Assembly (NCBI RefSeq): GCF_900115095.1
Contig: NZ_FOVH01000009.1
Location: 310,001 to 374,000, forward strand
From: Actinomadura madurae
GTDB lineage: Bacteria > Actinomycetota > Actinomycetes > Streptosporangiales > Streptosporangiaceae
Reading direction: 5' to 3'
DNA length: 64,000 nt
Below, piece by piece: positions 1 to 7,866 of the stretch (position 1 is the stretch's first letter; every line of letters begins with the position of its first letter). Made by a program: the position numbers and the translations under genes. The notes under the pieces were generated by a model, which ran no database searches, had not been told where the DNA came from, and worked only from the letters and a program-made list of their open reading frames with translations.

Positions 1-350
1 ATCCGGCCGGGGTCCGACACCGGCACGCCCTGGATCGGCTCGCCCGAGCCGAGCGCGCCGCGCGGACGCTGCCCGCCGTCTCCGGCCGCCGCCTCGCGCT
101 CCAGCCGCGCCGCCTCCTCGCGGAGCCGCGCCGCCTCCTTGCGCGCCTCGTCACCCTGCCCGGCCTGCGCCGTCTCACCGGACTTGTCGGACTTGTCGTC
201 CTCGTCGTCGTGCAGGCCCTTGGTCTCGGCCTTCAGGATCCGCGCCGACTTGCCCAACGACCGCGCGAGCTGCGGAAGCTTCGTCGACCCGAACAGCAGC
301 AGGACGACCGCAAGGATGATCAGAATCTCGGTCGTGCCAAGTCCAGCCAT
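1..350 (-). CDS. tatA: Sec-independent translocase subunit TatA (3' end outside window)
   Basis: Single-span subunit of the twin-arginine translocase, which forms the channel that exports folded proteins. The protein begins MAGLGTTEILIILAVVLLLF, a short periplasmic stretch and one membrane helix (about residues 7-20), followed by the family hallmark FG (20-21) and the amphipathic helix STKLPQLARSLGKS. The rest is a charged coiled-coil-like tail (EAARLREEAARLEREAA) that is still open after 116 residues, so this TatA is longer than the usual 60-100 residues and is cut by the window edge. It is the last gene visible in the pafB-pafC-small membrane protein-tatA series, the order known from mycobacteria, where tatC normally follows. 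The ATG lies 44 bp beyond the upstream stop. Confidence 0.93.
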   Translation of the reverse strand, partial: MAGLGTTEILIILAVVLLLFGSTKLPQLARSLGKSARILKAETKGLHDDEDDKSDKSGETAQAGQGDEARKEAARLREEAARLEREAAAGDGGQRPRGALGSGEPIQGVPVSDPGR

Positions 351-394
351 GTCAATCCTCTTCAGCAGGGGCCCGTTCAGGACGATCGTACGCC

Positions 395-598
395 CTACCC
401 GGGCGGTTGTGACGACCGAGCCTCATCGAGACGGGACAGTTCATCGCGCAGCGCCGACTGTTTCGGCTCCAGCCGGCGCCTGGTGCGTTCCAGTTCACGC
501 CCGAAGCGCCGCACGCCCAGCCACACCTTGAACGCGCACCAGGCGAGCACGGCCATACCGGCGAAACCGAGCGAAACCGACACCGAGACCCACGACAC
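395..598 (-). CDS. Small single-pass membrane protein, unknown function
   Basis: A 67-residue protein with one hydrophobic helix (about residues 9-29, around SLGFAGMAVLAWCAFKVWLG) followed by a basic, coiled-coil-like cytosolic tail (RRFGRELERTRRRLEPKQ). It has no recognised domain. It lies between pafC and tatA on the same strand, 182 bp after pafC and 44 bp before tatA, and reads from a GTG with no strong ribosome binding site. Its position suggests co-transcription with pafBC-tatA, but a link to Tat function is inference only. The upstream spacer carries a short CCCACG repeat at about 622-640 that seems to have no further meaning. Confidence 0.6.
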   Translation of the reverse strand: MSWVSVSVSLGFAGMAVLAWCAFKVWLGVRRFGRELERTRRRLEPKQSALRDELSRLDEARSSQPPG

Positions 599-780
599 GC
601 CGCCACGCTATCCGATCCGCCCCACCCACGCCCACGCCCACGCCAGCGCCGCCACCACCCAGGCCCGCACCGCTTCGCTAGCGTTCACGCCCAAGCCCTG
701 GCAGCGGATGACCCTTCACACCCCCGGTTCGCTGCCGCTCCGGCCCGTGCCCTGTGGGGGACGACCCCGGTTCGCTTCGC

Positions 781-1785
781 CTAAGCGAGGCCGTAGCGGG
801 CCAGGGCCTGGAGTGCGTCCTCGCGGACGCCGTCCGCGAGGTGCGGGGGCGCCACGACACGGCCCTGGTCGCCGAGCCGCAGGGCCAGGCCCCGCACCCA
901 GCGCGGGTCGGGAGTGCGCAGCACGACCCGCAGCCGCCCCTCCCCCAGCTCCTCCACGCTCTCGCACGGGTAGTAGTCGGCGACCCACCGGCCGCGCGGG
1001 GACAGCTCCAGCGTCACCGCCTCGTCCTGCGGCGACGGGCGGAAAAGGCCCGCGTCCACGTCGATCGGCTCCGCGTCGTCAGGCACCTGCGCGGGGACGT
1101 CCAGCACGGACAGGTCGGCGATCCGGTCCAGCTTGAACAGCCGCACCGCCTCCGCCCGGCGGCACCACCCCTCCAGGTAGGTGTTGCCCTCCACGACCAG
1201 CAGCCGCATCGGATCCACGTCGCGCTCGGTGTTCTCGTCCCGCGCCGGGACGTAGTAGGTCAGGTGGACGCGGCGGCCGGCCGCGATCGCGTCCCGCAGC
1301 ACCCCGACCGCGGTGCGGGCCGGGTCCGCCGTGCCGCCGTAGGTGTCGACCTCCACCGCGACCTGGCTGGACACCGCCGCGGCGGCGCCCGCCGCGCTCT
1401 CCAGCTTCGCGATCACGCGGCTGAGCGCGTCCCGGTCGTCCAGGCCGGGGATCCCCGCCAGCATCCGCAGCGCCACCAGCAGCGCGCTCGCCTCGTCCAC
1501 CTTCAGCCGCAGCGGCCGCGCGATCGACTCGGCCTCCGCCACCGTGATCTCCCCGCCCTCGTAGGACAGGTCGATCGGGCAGTACGGGTCCGGCGCCCGC
1601 AGCTCCACGCACCACAGCAGGTTCAGGTCGTCGATCAGCTGCTTCTCGGTCACCCCGAACGCGGCGGCGGCCTCGCCGAGCGCCACCGAGTCGCGGTTCA
1701 CCACGTACGGGACGAGCGCCAGCAGCCGCCCGAGCCGGTCCGTGGACGTCGTCGCCGCCGTCTTCGCGGCCGCCTTCGCCGTCAT
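781..1785 (-). CDS. pafC: WYL-domain transcriptional regulator PafC
   Basis: Half of the PafBC pair, which in mycobacteria acts as a heterodimeric activator of the RecA/LexA-independent DNA-damage response; in some actinobacteria the two are fused. This 334-residue protein has an N-terminal winged-helix-like region (RLGRLLALVPYVVNRDSVAL, with TEKQLIDDLNLLW as recognition part), a middle WYL domain (HLTYYVPARDENTERDVDPM, then NTYLEGWCRRAEAVRLFKLD) and a C-terminal WCX-type domain (LELSPRGRWVADYYPCESV). Its start overlaps the stop of pafB by 4 bp, so the two are translationally coupled and paralogous. The neighbourhood (proteasome genes upstream, tatA downstream) supports the name. Confidence 0.93.
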   Translation of the reverse strand: MTAKAAAKTAATTSTDRLGRLLALVPYVVNRDSVALGEAAAAFGVTEKQLIDDLNLLWCVELRAPDPYCPIDLSYEGGEITVAEAESIARPLRLKVDEASALLVALRMLAGIPGLDDRDALSRVIAKLESAAGAAAAVSSQVAVEVDTYGGTADPARTAVGVLRDAIAAGRRVHLTYYVPARDENTERDVDPMRLLVVEGNTYLEGWCRRAEAVRLFKLDRIADLSVLDVPAQVPDDAEPIDVDAGLFRPSPQDEAVTLELSPRGRWVADYYPCESVEELGEGRLRVVLRTPDPRWVRGLALRLGDQGRVVAPPHLADGVREDALQALARYGLA

Positions 1786-2810
1786 CGGCCGTTCATCTCC
1801 CCCAGGTCCGCGTGACCGCCCGCCGGGTGCCCGCCGGCGGCGGCCAGCACCGACTTCAGGTGCTGGATCACCGCCTCCCGCAGGTCCGGCGGATCCAGCA
1901 CCACCACATCACCGGCGAACCGCGCCAGGTACGGCGCGAACCGGTCCACGTCGCGGAACGTCAGGACCGCCTCGTCCCACTCCCCGTCCCACTCCGGGTC
2001 GTCGACCGGGCGCACGTCCCGGGCCCACCGCCGCGTGCCCTGCGCCGCGCCGCGCCGCAGCCGCACGGCCGCCGGCCGCGGCTCGCTCACCGGGTCGCCC
2101 CAGTCGAACGCGATCCGCCGCACGTCCACCCCGTCCGGGACGGTCACCGACCCGGCCGGGCCGTCCGCGGCGACCTCCCCGACGATGCGGCTCAGCCGGA
2201 ACACCCGCTGCTCGTCGCGGTCCCGGTCGAACCCGACCACGTACCAGCGGCCCCGCCGGCTCACCACGCCCCACGGCTCCAGATGCCGCCGCGCCACCGA
2301 CGTCCGGCCGATCCCCTGGTAGTCGAACGCGACCGGGCGCCCGTCGCGCACCGCCTCCCACAGCGCCGGGAACGACGGGTCCTGGGTGTTCACGCGCGGC
2401 TCGATGCCCACGGCCGTCGCCGCGTCGGTCTCCACCCCGGCCGCCCGCAGCTTCAGCAGCGCCCCCGACGCCGCCTCCGCCATGCTCGCCCGCTGCCACA
2501 CCCGCGCCGCGAGGCCGAGTACCGCCGCCTCGTCCGGGGTCAGGTGGATGTCGGGCAGCTCGTAGGCCTGCGGCGGGATCCGGTACCCGATCTCCTCACC
2601 GCCGCCGCCCTGCTGGTCGCTGCCCACCTCCAGCGGGACGCCGAGCTCGCGCAGCTCCTCCTTGTCGCGCTCGAACATCCGCTTGAACGCCTCGTCGGAG
2701 TCCGGGTAGCCGGGCACCGCACGGCGGATCTGCTCCGCCGTCAGATAGCGCCGGGTGGCGAGCAGGCAGACCACCAGGTTCAGCAGCCGCTCGGTCTTGC
2801 GCCGCGACAC
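1782..2810 (-). CDS. pafB: WYL-domain transcriptional regulator PafB
   Basis: First gene of the pafBC pair. The 342-residue product begins MSRRKTERLLNLVVCLLATR, the winged-helix start typical of PafB, with LTAEQIRRAVPGY as HTH and FERDKEELRELGVPLEV following. The WYL domain is at about residues 155-215 (PVAFDYQGIGRTSVARRHLE, then RRGRWYVVGFDRDRDEQRVF) and a WCX domain ends the protein. A known PafBC role is to turn on recA and other repair genes upon DNA damage; the ligand of the WYL domain is not known from sequence. A probable -10 box (TAGCGT) lies about 74 bp upstream, overlapping the divergent promoter of the DUF3866 gene. In mycobacteria pafA directly precedes pafB; here four other genes lie between. 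Confidence 0.93.
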   Translation of the reverse strand: MSRRKTERLLNLVVCLLATRRYLTAEQIRRAVPGYPDSDEAFKRMFERDKEELRELGVPLEVGSDQQGGGGEEIGYRIPPQAYELPDIHLTPDEAAVLGLAARVWQRASMAEAASGALLKLRAAGVETDAATAVGIEPRVNTQDPSFPALWEAVRDGRPVAFDYQGIGRTSVARRHLEPWGVVSRRGRWYVVGFDRDRDEQRVFRLSRIVGEVAADGPAGSVTVPDGVDVRRIAFDWGDPVSEPRPAAVRLRRGAAQGTRRWARDVRPVDDPEWDGEWDEAVLTFRDVDRFAPYLARFAGDVVVLDPPDLREAVIQHLKSVLAAAGGHPAGGHADLGEMNGR

Positions 2811-2884
2811 TTCGCCACCACCTCGTTCCTCCGTGAGCCCGGCCCGGCCGACGTGCCGATCGTCCCCGCGTGCCGTCGTCCAGG

Positions 2885-2894
2885 ACGCTACCGT
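2885..2894. promoter_or_regulatory. Overlapping divergent -10 boxes for pafB and the DUF3866 gene
   Basis: The 10-mer ACGCTACCGT reads TAGCGT on the minus strand (2890 to 2885, toward pafB) and TACCGT on the plus strand (2889-2894, toward DUF3866). Both fit the actinobacterial TAnnnT -10. The plus-strand box ends 8 nt before the GTG at 2903, so the DUF3866 mRNA is probably leaderless. The two polymerases could not occupy this site together, which would make the genes mutually exclusive in time. No convincing -35 is visible. Confidence 0.4.
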
Positions 2895-2902
2895 TTCCCG
2901 GT

Positions 2903-3985
2903 GTGATCCGATGGCGCAAAGGCACAGTTGAGGACATCCGCCGTGAATGGCCCGGGGCGGTCGAACTGAACGTCTCGATCGGGGGCGACGGCACGCACCG
3001 CGCCCTCGCCTACCCCGCCCTGGTGGGGCGGCCCGAGCCGGGCGACACCGTCCTGCTCAACACTACGGCCTTGGCGATGGGCCTCGGCACCGGCGGCTAC
3101 GCCATGGTCGTCGCGGTCCCCGACCGGCTCCCGCCCGACCCGGCCGGGCCCGGCCACCTCGTCAAGGCCCGCTACACCCCCCTGCAGGCCACCGTCCTCG
3201 GCGCCGACGAGCAGGACTCCCCCCACCACGACGCCCTGCGCGACGCCGACTCCCTCGACGGCATGCCCGTCATCATCGCCGACCTGCACTCGGCGCTCCC
3301 GCCGATCCTGGCCGCCCTGCTCGCCGCACGGCCGTCCACCCGCGTCGTGTACGTCATGCCGGACGGCGGCGCGCTGCCGTCCTGGTTCTCCATGTCGATC
3401 GCCCGCCTGAAGGACGCCGGCGCCCTCGCCGCCACCGTCACCGCCGGGCAGGCGTTCGGCGGCGACCTCGAGACCGTCACCGTCCACACCGGCCTGCTGG
3501 CGGCGCGGCTCGTCCTGGACGCCGACGTCGCCGTCCTCGCCCAAGGCCCCGGCAACCTCGGGACCGGCACCCGCTGGGGGTTCTCCGGCGTCTCGGCCGG
3601 CGAGGCCGTCAACGCCGCGTCAGTGCTCGGCGGCCGCCCCGTCGGCTCCCTGCGGGTCAGCGAGGGCGACAAGCGCGAACGCCACATCGGCGTCTCCCAC
3701 CACTGCCTCACCGCCTACGGCCGCGTCGCTCTCGCCGCCGCCGACATCCCGGTCCCCGAGCTCGGCGGCCCCTTCGGCGCCCGCGTCGCCGCCGAGGCCG
3801 CACCGCTCGGCGACCGCCACCGCCTCGTCCCCGTCCCCGTCGACGGCCTCCACGACATCCTCCGCGCCGCGGAGAAGGACTGGGGCGTCCGGCTGTCCAC
3901 GATGGGCCGCCGCCTGGACGAGGACCTCCCGTACTTCCTCACCGCCGCCGCCGCGGGCCGCCACGCCGCCGCCCTGCTGGACTGA
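2903..3985 (+). CDS. DUF3866 family protein
   Basis: A conserved actinobacterial protein of unknown function, about 360 residues. It begins MIRWRKGTVEDIRREWPGAV and contains family-typical blocks LAYPALVGRPEPGDTVLLN, LGTGGYAMVVA, then LVKARYTPLQATVLGADEQ and a glycine-rich stretch VLAQGPGNLGTGTRWGFSGV. The GTG at 2903 is preferred over an in-frame ATG at 2870 because it begins the conserved block and sits 8 nt after a -10 box. No membrane segment or signal is visible. It is the only plus-strand gene within the pupylation island and diverges from pafB. Two Rossmann-like halves are plausible from the alternating pattern, but I assign no reaction. Confidence 0.85.
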   Translation: MIRWRKGTVEDIRREWPGAVELNVSIGGDGTHRALAYPALVGRPEPGDTVLLNTTALAMGLGTGGYAMVVAVPDRLPPDPAGPGHLVKARYTPLQATVLGADEQDSPHHDALRDADSLDGMPVIIADLHSALPPILAALLAARPSTRVVYVMPDGGALPSWFSMSIARLKDAGALAATVTAGQAFGGDLETVTVHTGLLAARLVLDADVAVLAQGPGNLGTGTRWGFSGVSAGEAVNAASVLGGRPVGSLRVSEGDKRERHIGVSHHCLTAYGRVALAAADIPVPELGGPFGARVAAEAAPLGDRHRLVPVPVDGLHDILRAAEKDWGVRLSTMGRRLDEDLPYFLTAAAAGRHAAALLD

Positions 3986-3989
3986 CCCC

Positions 3990-4484
3990 TCACACGGCCG
4001 CGGGCTCGGCCTCGCCGGCGCCCGCGGCCTCCTCCGCCGTGTAGGACGAGCTGAACGTGAACGCGCGCGGCGACGGCCCGTTCGCGCGCAGGTGCGCGAG
4101 GCGCTCCAGCGCCTCACCGACCGTCGGGACGTGCCCCGCCGGGATCCACCACAGGACCAGGTGCGCGTCCACATGCCGCCGGAACCACTCCCGGCGGCGC
4201 CGCATCGTCTCCAGGTGCGCGCTGCGGTAGACGAAGTCCCACAGCGCCTCCGACGACTCCCACACCGAGAAGTTGATGATCACGTCCTCGCCGGCGGGAC
4301 GCATCCCGGTGGCGTCGGCCTCCCCCTCCTCCACCAGCCGCCACACGAACCCGGGCGTTCCGTCGGCGAGCGCGTTGACGGGCTCCAGCAGCGCGACGAA
4401 GTCCGCCATGCGCGGATCGTCCAGCGGGTGGTGGAGCGTGGCGACGTTGAACTGGGCGAGGTGGTACCGGGCGTCTTCGCTCAT
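3990..4484 (-). CDS. DUF3291 domain-containing protein
   Basis: A 164-residue protein of the DUF3291 family, whose fold resembles small dimeric alpha-beta barrel monooxygenases such as antibiotic-biosynthesis monooxygenases. The family signature is clear: HLAQFNVATLHHPLDDPRM, ALADGTPGFVWRL, VIINFSVWESSEALWDFVYR and LVLWWIPAGHVPTVGEALER. The acidic/alanine tail (residues 147-164) is probably disordered. It lies 31 bp after the HTH regulator gene on the same strand, and a copy of a putative operator lies just before its start, so the regulator probably controls it. Ferredoxin-like monooxygenase or small-molecule binding is a guess by fold; no catalytic residue can be named. Confidence 0.85.
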   Translation of the reverse strand: MSEDARYHLAQFNVATLHHPLDDPRMADFVALLEPVNALADGTPGFVWRLVEEGEADATGMRPAGEDVIINFSVWESSEALWDFVYRSAHLETMRRRREWFRRHVDAHLVLWWIPAGHVPTVGEALERLAHLRANGPSPRAFTFSSSYTAEEAAGAGEAEPAAV

Positions 4485-4507
4485 GGCCTCACCTCACCAC
4501 GCCGGCC

Positions 4508-4537
4508 CCTCTATGTCAATCTTCGTTGTTTTTAGAA
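4508..4537. promoter_or_regulatory. Candidate operator, copy 2, before the DUF3291 gene
   Basis: On the minus strand the segment begins TTCTAAAAACAACGAAGAT (4537 to 4519), which matches copy 1 upstream of the regulator gene at 16 of 19 positions, and it ends with CATAGAG, giving TCTA/TAGA ends in both copies. It overlaps the last codons of the regulator gene and lies about 24-53 bp before the DUF3291 start. Repetition before both genes of one pair is the usual picture of an autoregulated repressor. Confidence 0.55.
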
Positions 4538-5172
4538 GGTTCGGCCGCGACACAGCACCACCCCGGCCGCGGATCCATCCGGACCCGCACCCGCGACCCC
4601 TCCACCAGCCCCTCGAGCAACGCCAGATTCATCCCGCACACCAGCGGAGGGAACTGCTCCGCCACCGCATGGAACGGGCAGTTCCGCATCCGCACCACCG
4701 CCCCGCCCTCGTCCCGCACAGGCTCATACCCGCGACCGGCCAGCACCTCCGCCACATCGTCCAGATCCCCGCACGGCCCGCCCCCGCCCCGCAGAGCCCT
4801 CCCCCTGCGCCGCGCCGCGTCCTGAAGCTCCATGTCCAGACCGGCCGCCTCCGCCGCCTCCGCCAGAAGCCCCGCCGCCGTCCGGTAATCCCGCGCCGGC
4901 ACCGACACGTCCCGCTCCACCGCCGACCGCCGGTACACCTTCGCCGGACGCCCCGCCCCCGGCCCCGAACGCCCCGTCAACCGCCTGCTGCCCGCCTCCA
5001 GCAGCCCCGCGTCCACCAGCTTGTCCAGATGGAACGCCGCCAGCGTCCGCGCCACACCGGCGGCCTCCGCCGCCTCGTTCCGCCCCACCTCACGGCCCTG
5101 CGCCGCCACGAACTCGTACAACCGCCGCCGCAGCGGATCCTGCAGCAGCGCGATCGCGTCGATGTCCTCCAC
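4516..5172 (-). CDS. HTH transcriptional regulator with C-terminal cysteine cluster (SufR-like, COG2345 type)
   Basis: A 218-residue DNA-binding protein. The N-terminal winged helix (about residues 5-70: LLQDPLRRRLYEFVAAQ, then RNEAAEAAGVARTLAAFHLD) is followed by a GRPAKVYRRS wing typical of the ArsR/DeoR-like COG2345 group. The C-terminal half carries four cysteines in motifs NCPFHAVAEQFPPLVCGMN and GWCCVA, resembling the cysteine set that holds an Fe-S cluster in SufR. A redox or Fe-S sensing role is therefore an inference. The start is a GTG at 5172 preceded by GGCGGGG. Putative operators flank the gene, one before its start and one before the downstream DUF3291 gene. It is not the suf operon regulator in context, since no suf genes are nearby. 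Confidence 0.8.
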   Translation of the reverse strand: MEDIDAIALLQDPLRRRLYEFVAAQGREVGRNEAAEAAGVARTLAAFHLDKLVDAGLLEAGSRRLTGRSGPGAGRPAKVYRRSAVERDVSVPARDYRTAAGLLAEAAEAAGLDMELQDAARRRGRALRGGGGPCGDLDDVAEVLAGRGYEPVRDEGGAVVRMRNCPFHAVAEQFPPLVCGMNLALLEGLVEGSRVRVRMDPRPGWCCVAAEPSKNNED

Positions 5173-5179
5173 CCCGCCA

Positions 5180-5209
5180 TTCTATGAACAACGAGGATCC
5201 CGTTTAGAA
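5180..5209. promoter_or_regulatory. Candidate operator, copy 1, before the HTH regulator gene
   Basis: The plus strand reads TTCTATGAACAACGAGGAT and ends in GTTTAGAA, so the site has inverted TTCTA...TAGAA ends over 30 bp. Its first 19 bases recur almost exactly (16/19), in inverted orientation, at 4519-4537. It lies immediately upstream of the GTG start at 5172 and would overlap the promoter or translation start region of the regulator. Confidence 0.55.
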
Positions 5210-5279
5210 GCGCGCCGGCCACGGACAGCCTGGGCGTTCGGCGCGCGGTGCGGGTCAGCGCGTCAGTGCCGTCAGTGCG

Positions 5280-6209
5280 TCAGTGCGCGCCCAGCAGGTC
5301 CACGACGAACACCAGCGTGTCGTTCCCCTTGATCCCGAACTGCGCCAGGCCCTTCGACCCGTACCCCAGCGACGGCGGCACCACCAGCAGCACCCGGCTC
5401 CCCACACGCTGCCCCACCAGCCCCTGATCCCAGCCCTTCATCACCTGACCGGTCCCGATCATCGCCCCGAACGGATGCCCCTCCGACCACGACGAGTTGA
5501 ACACCTTCCCGTCCCGCCAGAAGTACCCCGCATACTGCAACGCCAGCAACTGGCCCTTCCGCACCGCCGGGCCGTCCCCCTTCACCAGCACCCGCACCTG
5601 CAGCTTCCGCGGCGGCGCCGAACGCGGCATCGTCACCACCGGCGGCTGCCCCGCCGCCGCCTCCGCCACCCTCGGCAACCCCGGATCACCCAACGGCGCC
5701 TGCTTCACACCCCGCGCACCCGCCGTCCGCGGATACACCGCCCGGACGTCCAGCACATACACGAGCGTGTCGTCCGCACCCACCTGGTGCTTCGGATCCC
5801 CCTCATCCCCGAACCCGTCCTTCGGAGGAATCCGCGCCACCACCCGCGACCCCGGCCGCGCCCCATCGAACGCCTTCGTCAACCCCGGCACCAGCTGACC
5901 CGTCGGGAACGCCCCCGGCTGACCCTTCGCGTAACTGCTCGCCAGCAGCTTCCGCCCGCCCTTGTTCCACCGGTAGCCCACATAATCGGCCACCACCAGA
6001 TCACCCTTGCGCGCCGCCGTCCCCTTGCCCTCCTTCACGGTCTTCACCGCGAACGAATCACCCGGCTCCCCCTTCGGGAACCGCACCTGCGGCAACCTCC
6101 CGAAATCCCCGCTCACATCGACGTCCACCCCACCGCCCGAACAGGCGGACAACGCCAACGGCGCGGCCAGCACGACGACCACGGACAACAACCGAACACG
6201 ACGGCGCAT
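5280..6209 (-). CDS. Lipoprotein with two FKBP-type peptidyl-prolyl isomerase domains
   Basis: Exported prolyl isomerase/chaperone, 309 residues. A lipoprotein signal peptide (residues 1-22) ends in lipobox LSAC with Cys23. FKBP domain 1 spans about 60-160 (KGDLVVADYVGYRWNKGG, PGSRVVARIPPKDGFGD, DDTLVYVLDV) and domain 2 about 205-309 (KGQLLALQYAGYFWRDGK, VMKGWDQGLVGQRVGSRVLL, GNDTLVFVVDLL). Domain 2 keeps the better FKBP consensus, including the VMKGWDQGLVG and PPSLGYG blocks. FKBP genes are common neighbours of pafA and pafBC in actinobacteria. The gene lies 122 bp after pafA on the same strand. Just past its stop there is a short repeat of CACTGACG copies (about 5255-5287) that adds TGA triplets in another frame. 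Confidence 0.92.
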   Translation of the reverse strand: MRRRVRLLSVVVVLAAPLALSACSGGGVDVDVSGDFGRLPQVRFPKGEPGDSFAVKTVKEGKGTAARKGDLVVADYVGYRWNKGGRKLLASSYAKGQPGAFPTGQLVPGLTKAFDGARPGSRVVARIPPKDGFGDEGDPKHQVGADDTLVYVLDVRAVYPRTAGARGVKQAPLGDPGLPRVAEAAAGQPPVVTMPRSAPPRKLQVRVLVKGDGPAVRKGQLLALQYAGYFWRDGKVFNSSWSEGHPFGAMIGTGQVMKGWDQGLVGQRVGSRVLLVVPPSLGYGSKGLAQFGIKGNDTLVFVVDLLGAH

Positions 6210-6331
6210 ACACGGTCCTTCGGGGGGTGACGAGCGTTACTGCGCGCTCACCCTACCGCCCAGGTGACCTGCCAGTAGCGTCCGGCGCGCACAACACCCC
6301 CGCGCCGGAACACCACGCACACCGACCCCCG

Positions 6332-7690
6332 CTACATACCGGCGATCAGCTTGTCCACACGCTCGTCCACCGACCGGAACGGGTCCTTGCACAACACCGT
6401 CCGCTGCGCCTGATCGTTCAACTTCAAATGCACCCAGTCCACCGTGAAATCACGCCGCTTCTCCTGCGCCTTCCGGATGAACTCCCCCCGCAACCGCGCC
6501 CGCGTCGTCTGCGGCGGCACCGACTTCGCCTCGAAGATGTCCAGATCCCGCGACACCCGATCGACCGACCCCCGCTTCTCCAGCAGGTAATACAACCCAC
6601 GATCACGATGCACATCGTGATACGTCAGATCCAGCTGCGCCACACGCGGCGACGACAACGGCAGATCGTACTTCCGCCGATACCGCTCGATCAGCTTGTA
6701 CTTCGTCACCCAGTCGATCTCACGCGACACCAGATCCAGATCGCCCGTCTCCACCGCACGCAGCGTCCGCTCCCACAGCTCCAGCACCCGCTTCGCCGTC
6801 GCGTCCCCGCCGCGCGCGTCCACGAAGTCGCGCGCCTTCCCGAAATACTCCTTCTGGATCTCCAGCGAACTCGCCTCCCGGCCGTTCGCCAACCGCACCT
6901 TCCGCCGCCCCGTCATGTCATGACTGACCTCCCGGATCGCCCGGATCGGGTTCTCCAGCGTCAGATCACGCATCACCACCCCGGCCTCGATCATCCGCAG
7001 CACCAGGTCCGTCGCCCCGACCTTCAGCAGCATCGTCGTCTCACTCATGTTCGAGTCACCGACGATCACATGCAGCCGCCGGAACCGCTCCGCATCCGCA
7101 TGCGGCTCATCCCGCGTATTGATGATCGGACGCGACCGCGTCGTCGCCGACGACACACCCTCCCAGATGTGCTCCGCCCGCTGCGACACGCAGTACACCG
7201 CACCACGCGGCGTCTGCAGCACCTTCCCCGCCCCGCAGATGATCTGCCGCGTCACCAGATACGGAATCAGAACATCCGCCAGACGGCCGAACTCCCCGTG
7301 CCGCCCCACCAGATAATTCTCATGACACCCGTACGAGTTCCCCGCCGAGTCCGTGTTGTTCTTGAACAGGTAGATGTCGCCGGCGATGCCCTCCTCACGA
7401 AGCCGCCGCTCCGCGTCCACCAGCAGACCCTCCAGGATCCGCTCCCCCGCCTTGTCATGCGTCACCAGATCCACGACACTGTCGCACTCCGGCGTCGCGT
7501 ACTCCGGGTGACTCCCCACATCCAGATAGAGCCGCGCCCCGTTCCGCAGGAACACGTTGCTGCTACGACCCCACGACACCACCCTGCGGAACAGATAACG
7601 CGCCACCTCATCCGGTGACAACCGCCGCTGCCCGCGGAACGTACAGGTGACGCCGTACTCGTTCTCAAGCCCGAAGATGCGCCTGTCCAC
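6332..7690 (-). CDS. pafA: Pup--protein ligase PafA
   Basis: Ligates the C-terminal glutamate of Pup to lysines of target proteins with ATP, marking them for the proteasome. The 452-residue length and start MDRRIFGLENEYGVTCTFRG are diagnostic; Glu9 of the GLENEYG loop is a metal ligand and Asp57 in ARLYLDVGSHPEYATPECDS is the catalytic base position. NNTDSAGNSYGCHENYL and TRSRPIINTRDEPHAD complete the glutamine-synthetase-like ATP site. The start is a GTG at 7690 only 6 nt after a TAGGGT box, so translation is probably leaderless. It follows prcA by 176 bp. Its paralogue Dop lies about 4 kb upstream on the same strand. Confidence 0.97.
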   Translation of the reverse strand: MDRRIFGLENEYGVTCTFRGQRRLSPDEVARYLFRRVVSWGRSSNVFLRNGARLYLDVGSHPEYATPECDSVVDLVTHDKAGERILEGLLVDAERRLREEGIAGDIYLFKNNTDSAGNSYGCHENYLVGRHGEFGRLADVLIPYLVTRQIICGAGKVLQTPRGAVYCVSQRAEHIWEGVSSATTRSRPIINTRDEPHADAERFRRLHVIVGDSNMSETTMLLKVGATDLVLRMIEAGVVMRDLTLENPIRAIREVSHDMTGRRKVRLANGREASSLEIQKEYFGKARDFVDARGGDATAKRVLELWERTLRAVETGDLDLVSREIDWVTKYKLIERYRRKYDLPLSSPRVAQLDLTYHDVHRDRGLYYLLEKRGSVDRVSRDLDIFEAKSVPPQTTRARLRGEFIRKAQEKRRDFTVDWVHLKLNDQAQRTVLCKDPFRSVDERVDKLIAGM

Positions 7691-7696
7691 ACCATG

Positions 7697-7702
7697 ACCC
7701 TA
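7697..7702 (-). promoter_or_regulatory. pafA -10 box, leaderless start
   Basis: TAGGGT on the minus strand ends 6 nt before the pafA GTG, the spacing expected when transcription begins at the start codon. A weak TGCCAA lies 17 bp further upstream as a possible -35. The same TAGGGT occurs before prcB, pup and mpa. Confidence 0.5.
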
Positions 7703-7866
7703 TGCGGCGCAGCCCCCACTTGGCAGTCTCAACAGCCCACCGTTTCCCCGCCGCCACCCCACCCCGCAAACGCCGCAGGCCCGCCACGGCAAGGGCACCA
7801 CACCGCCCCGGCCACGACGGGCCCGCCACCGGCACGCCACCCCACCGGGCGACGCGCCGGCCGACC

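Noticed and set aside
622..640. CCCACG triplet-like repeat, possible CRISPR or microsatellite
   Set aside because: Only three short units with no spacers; probably composition.
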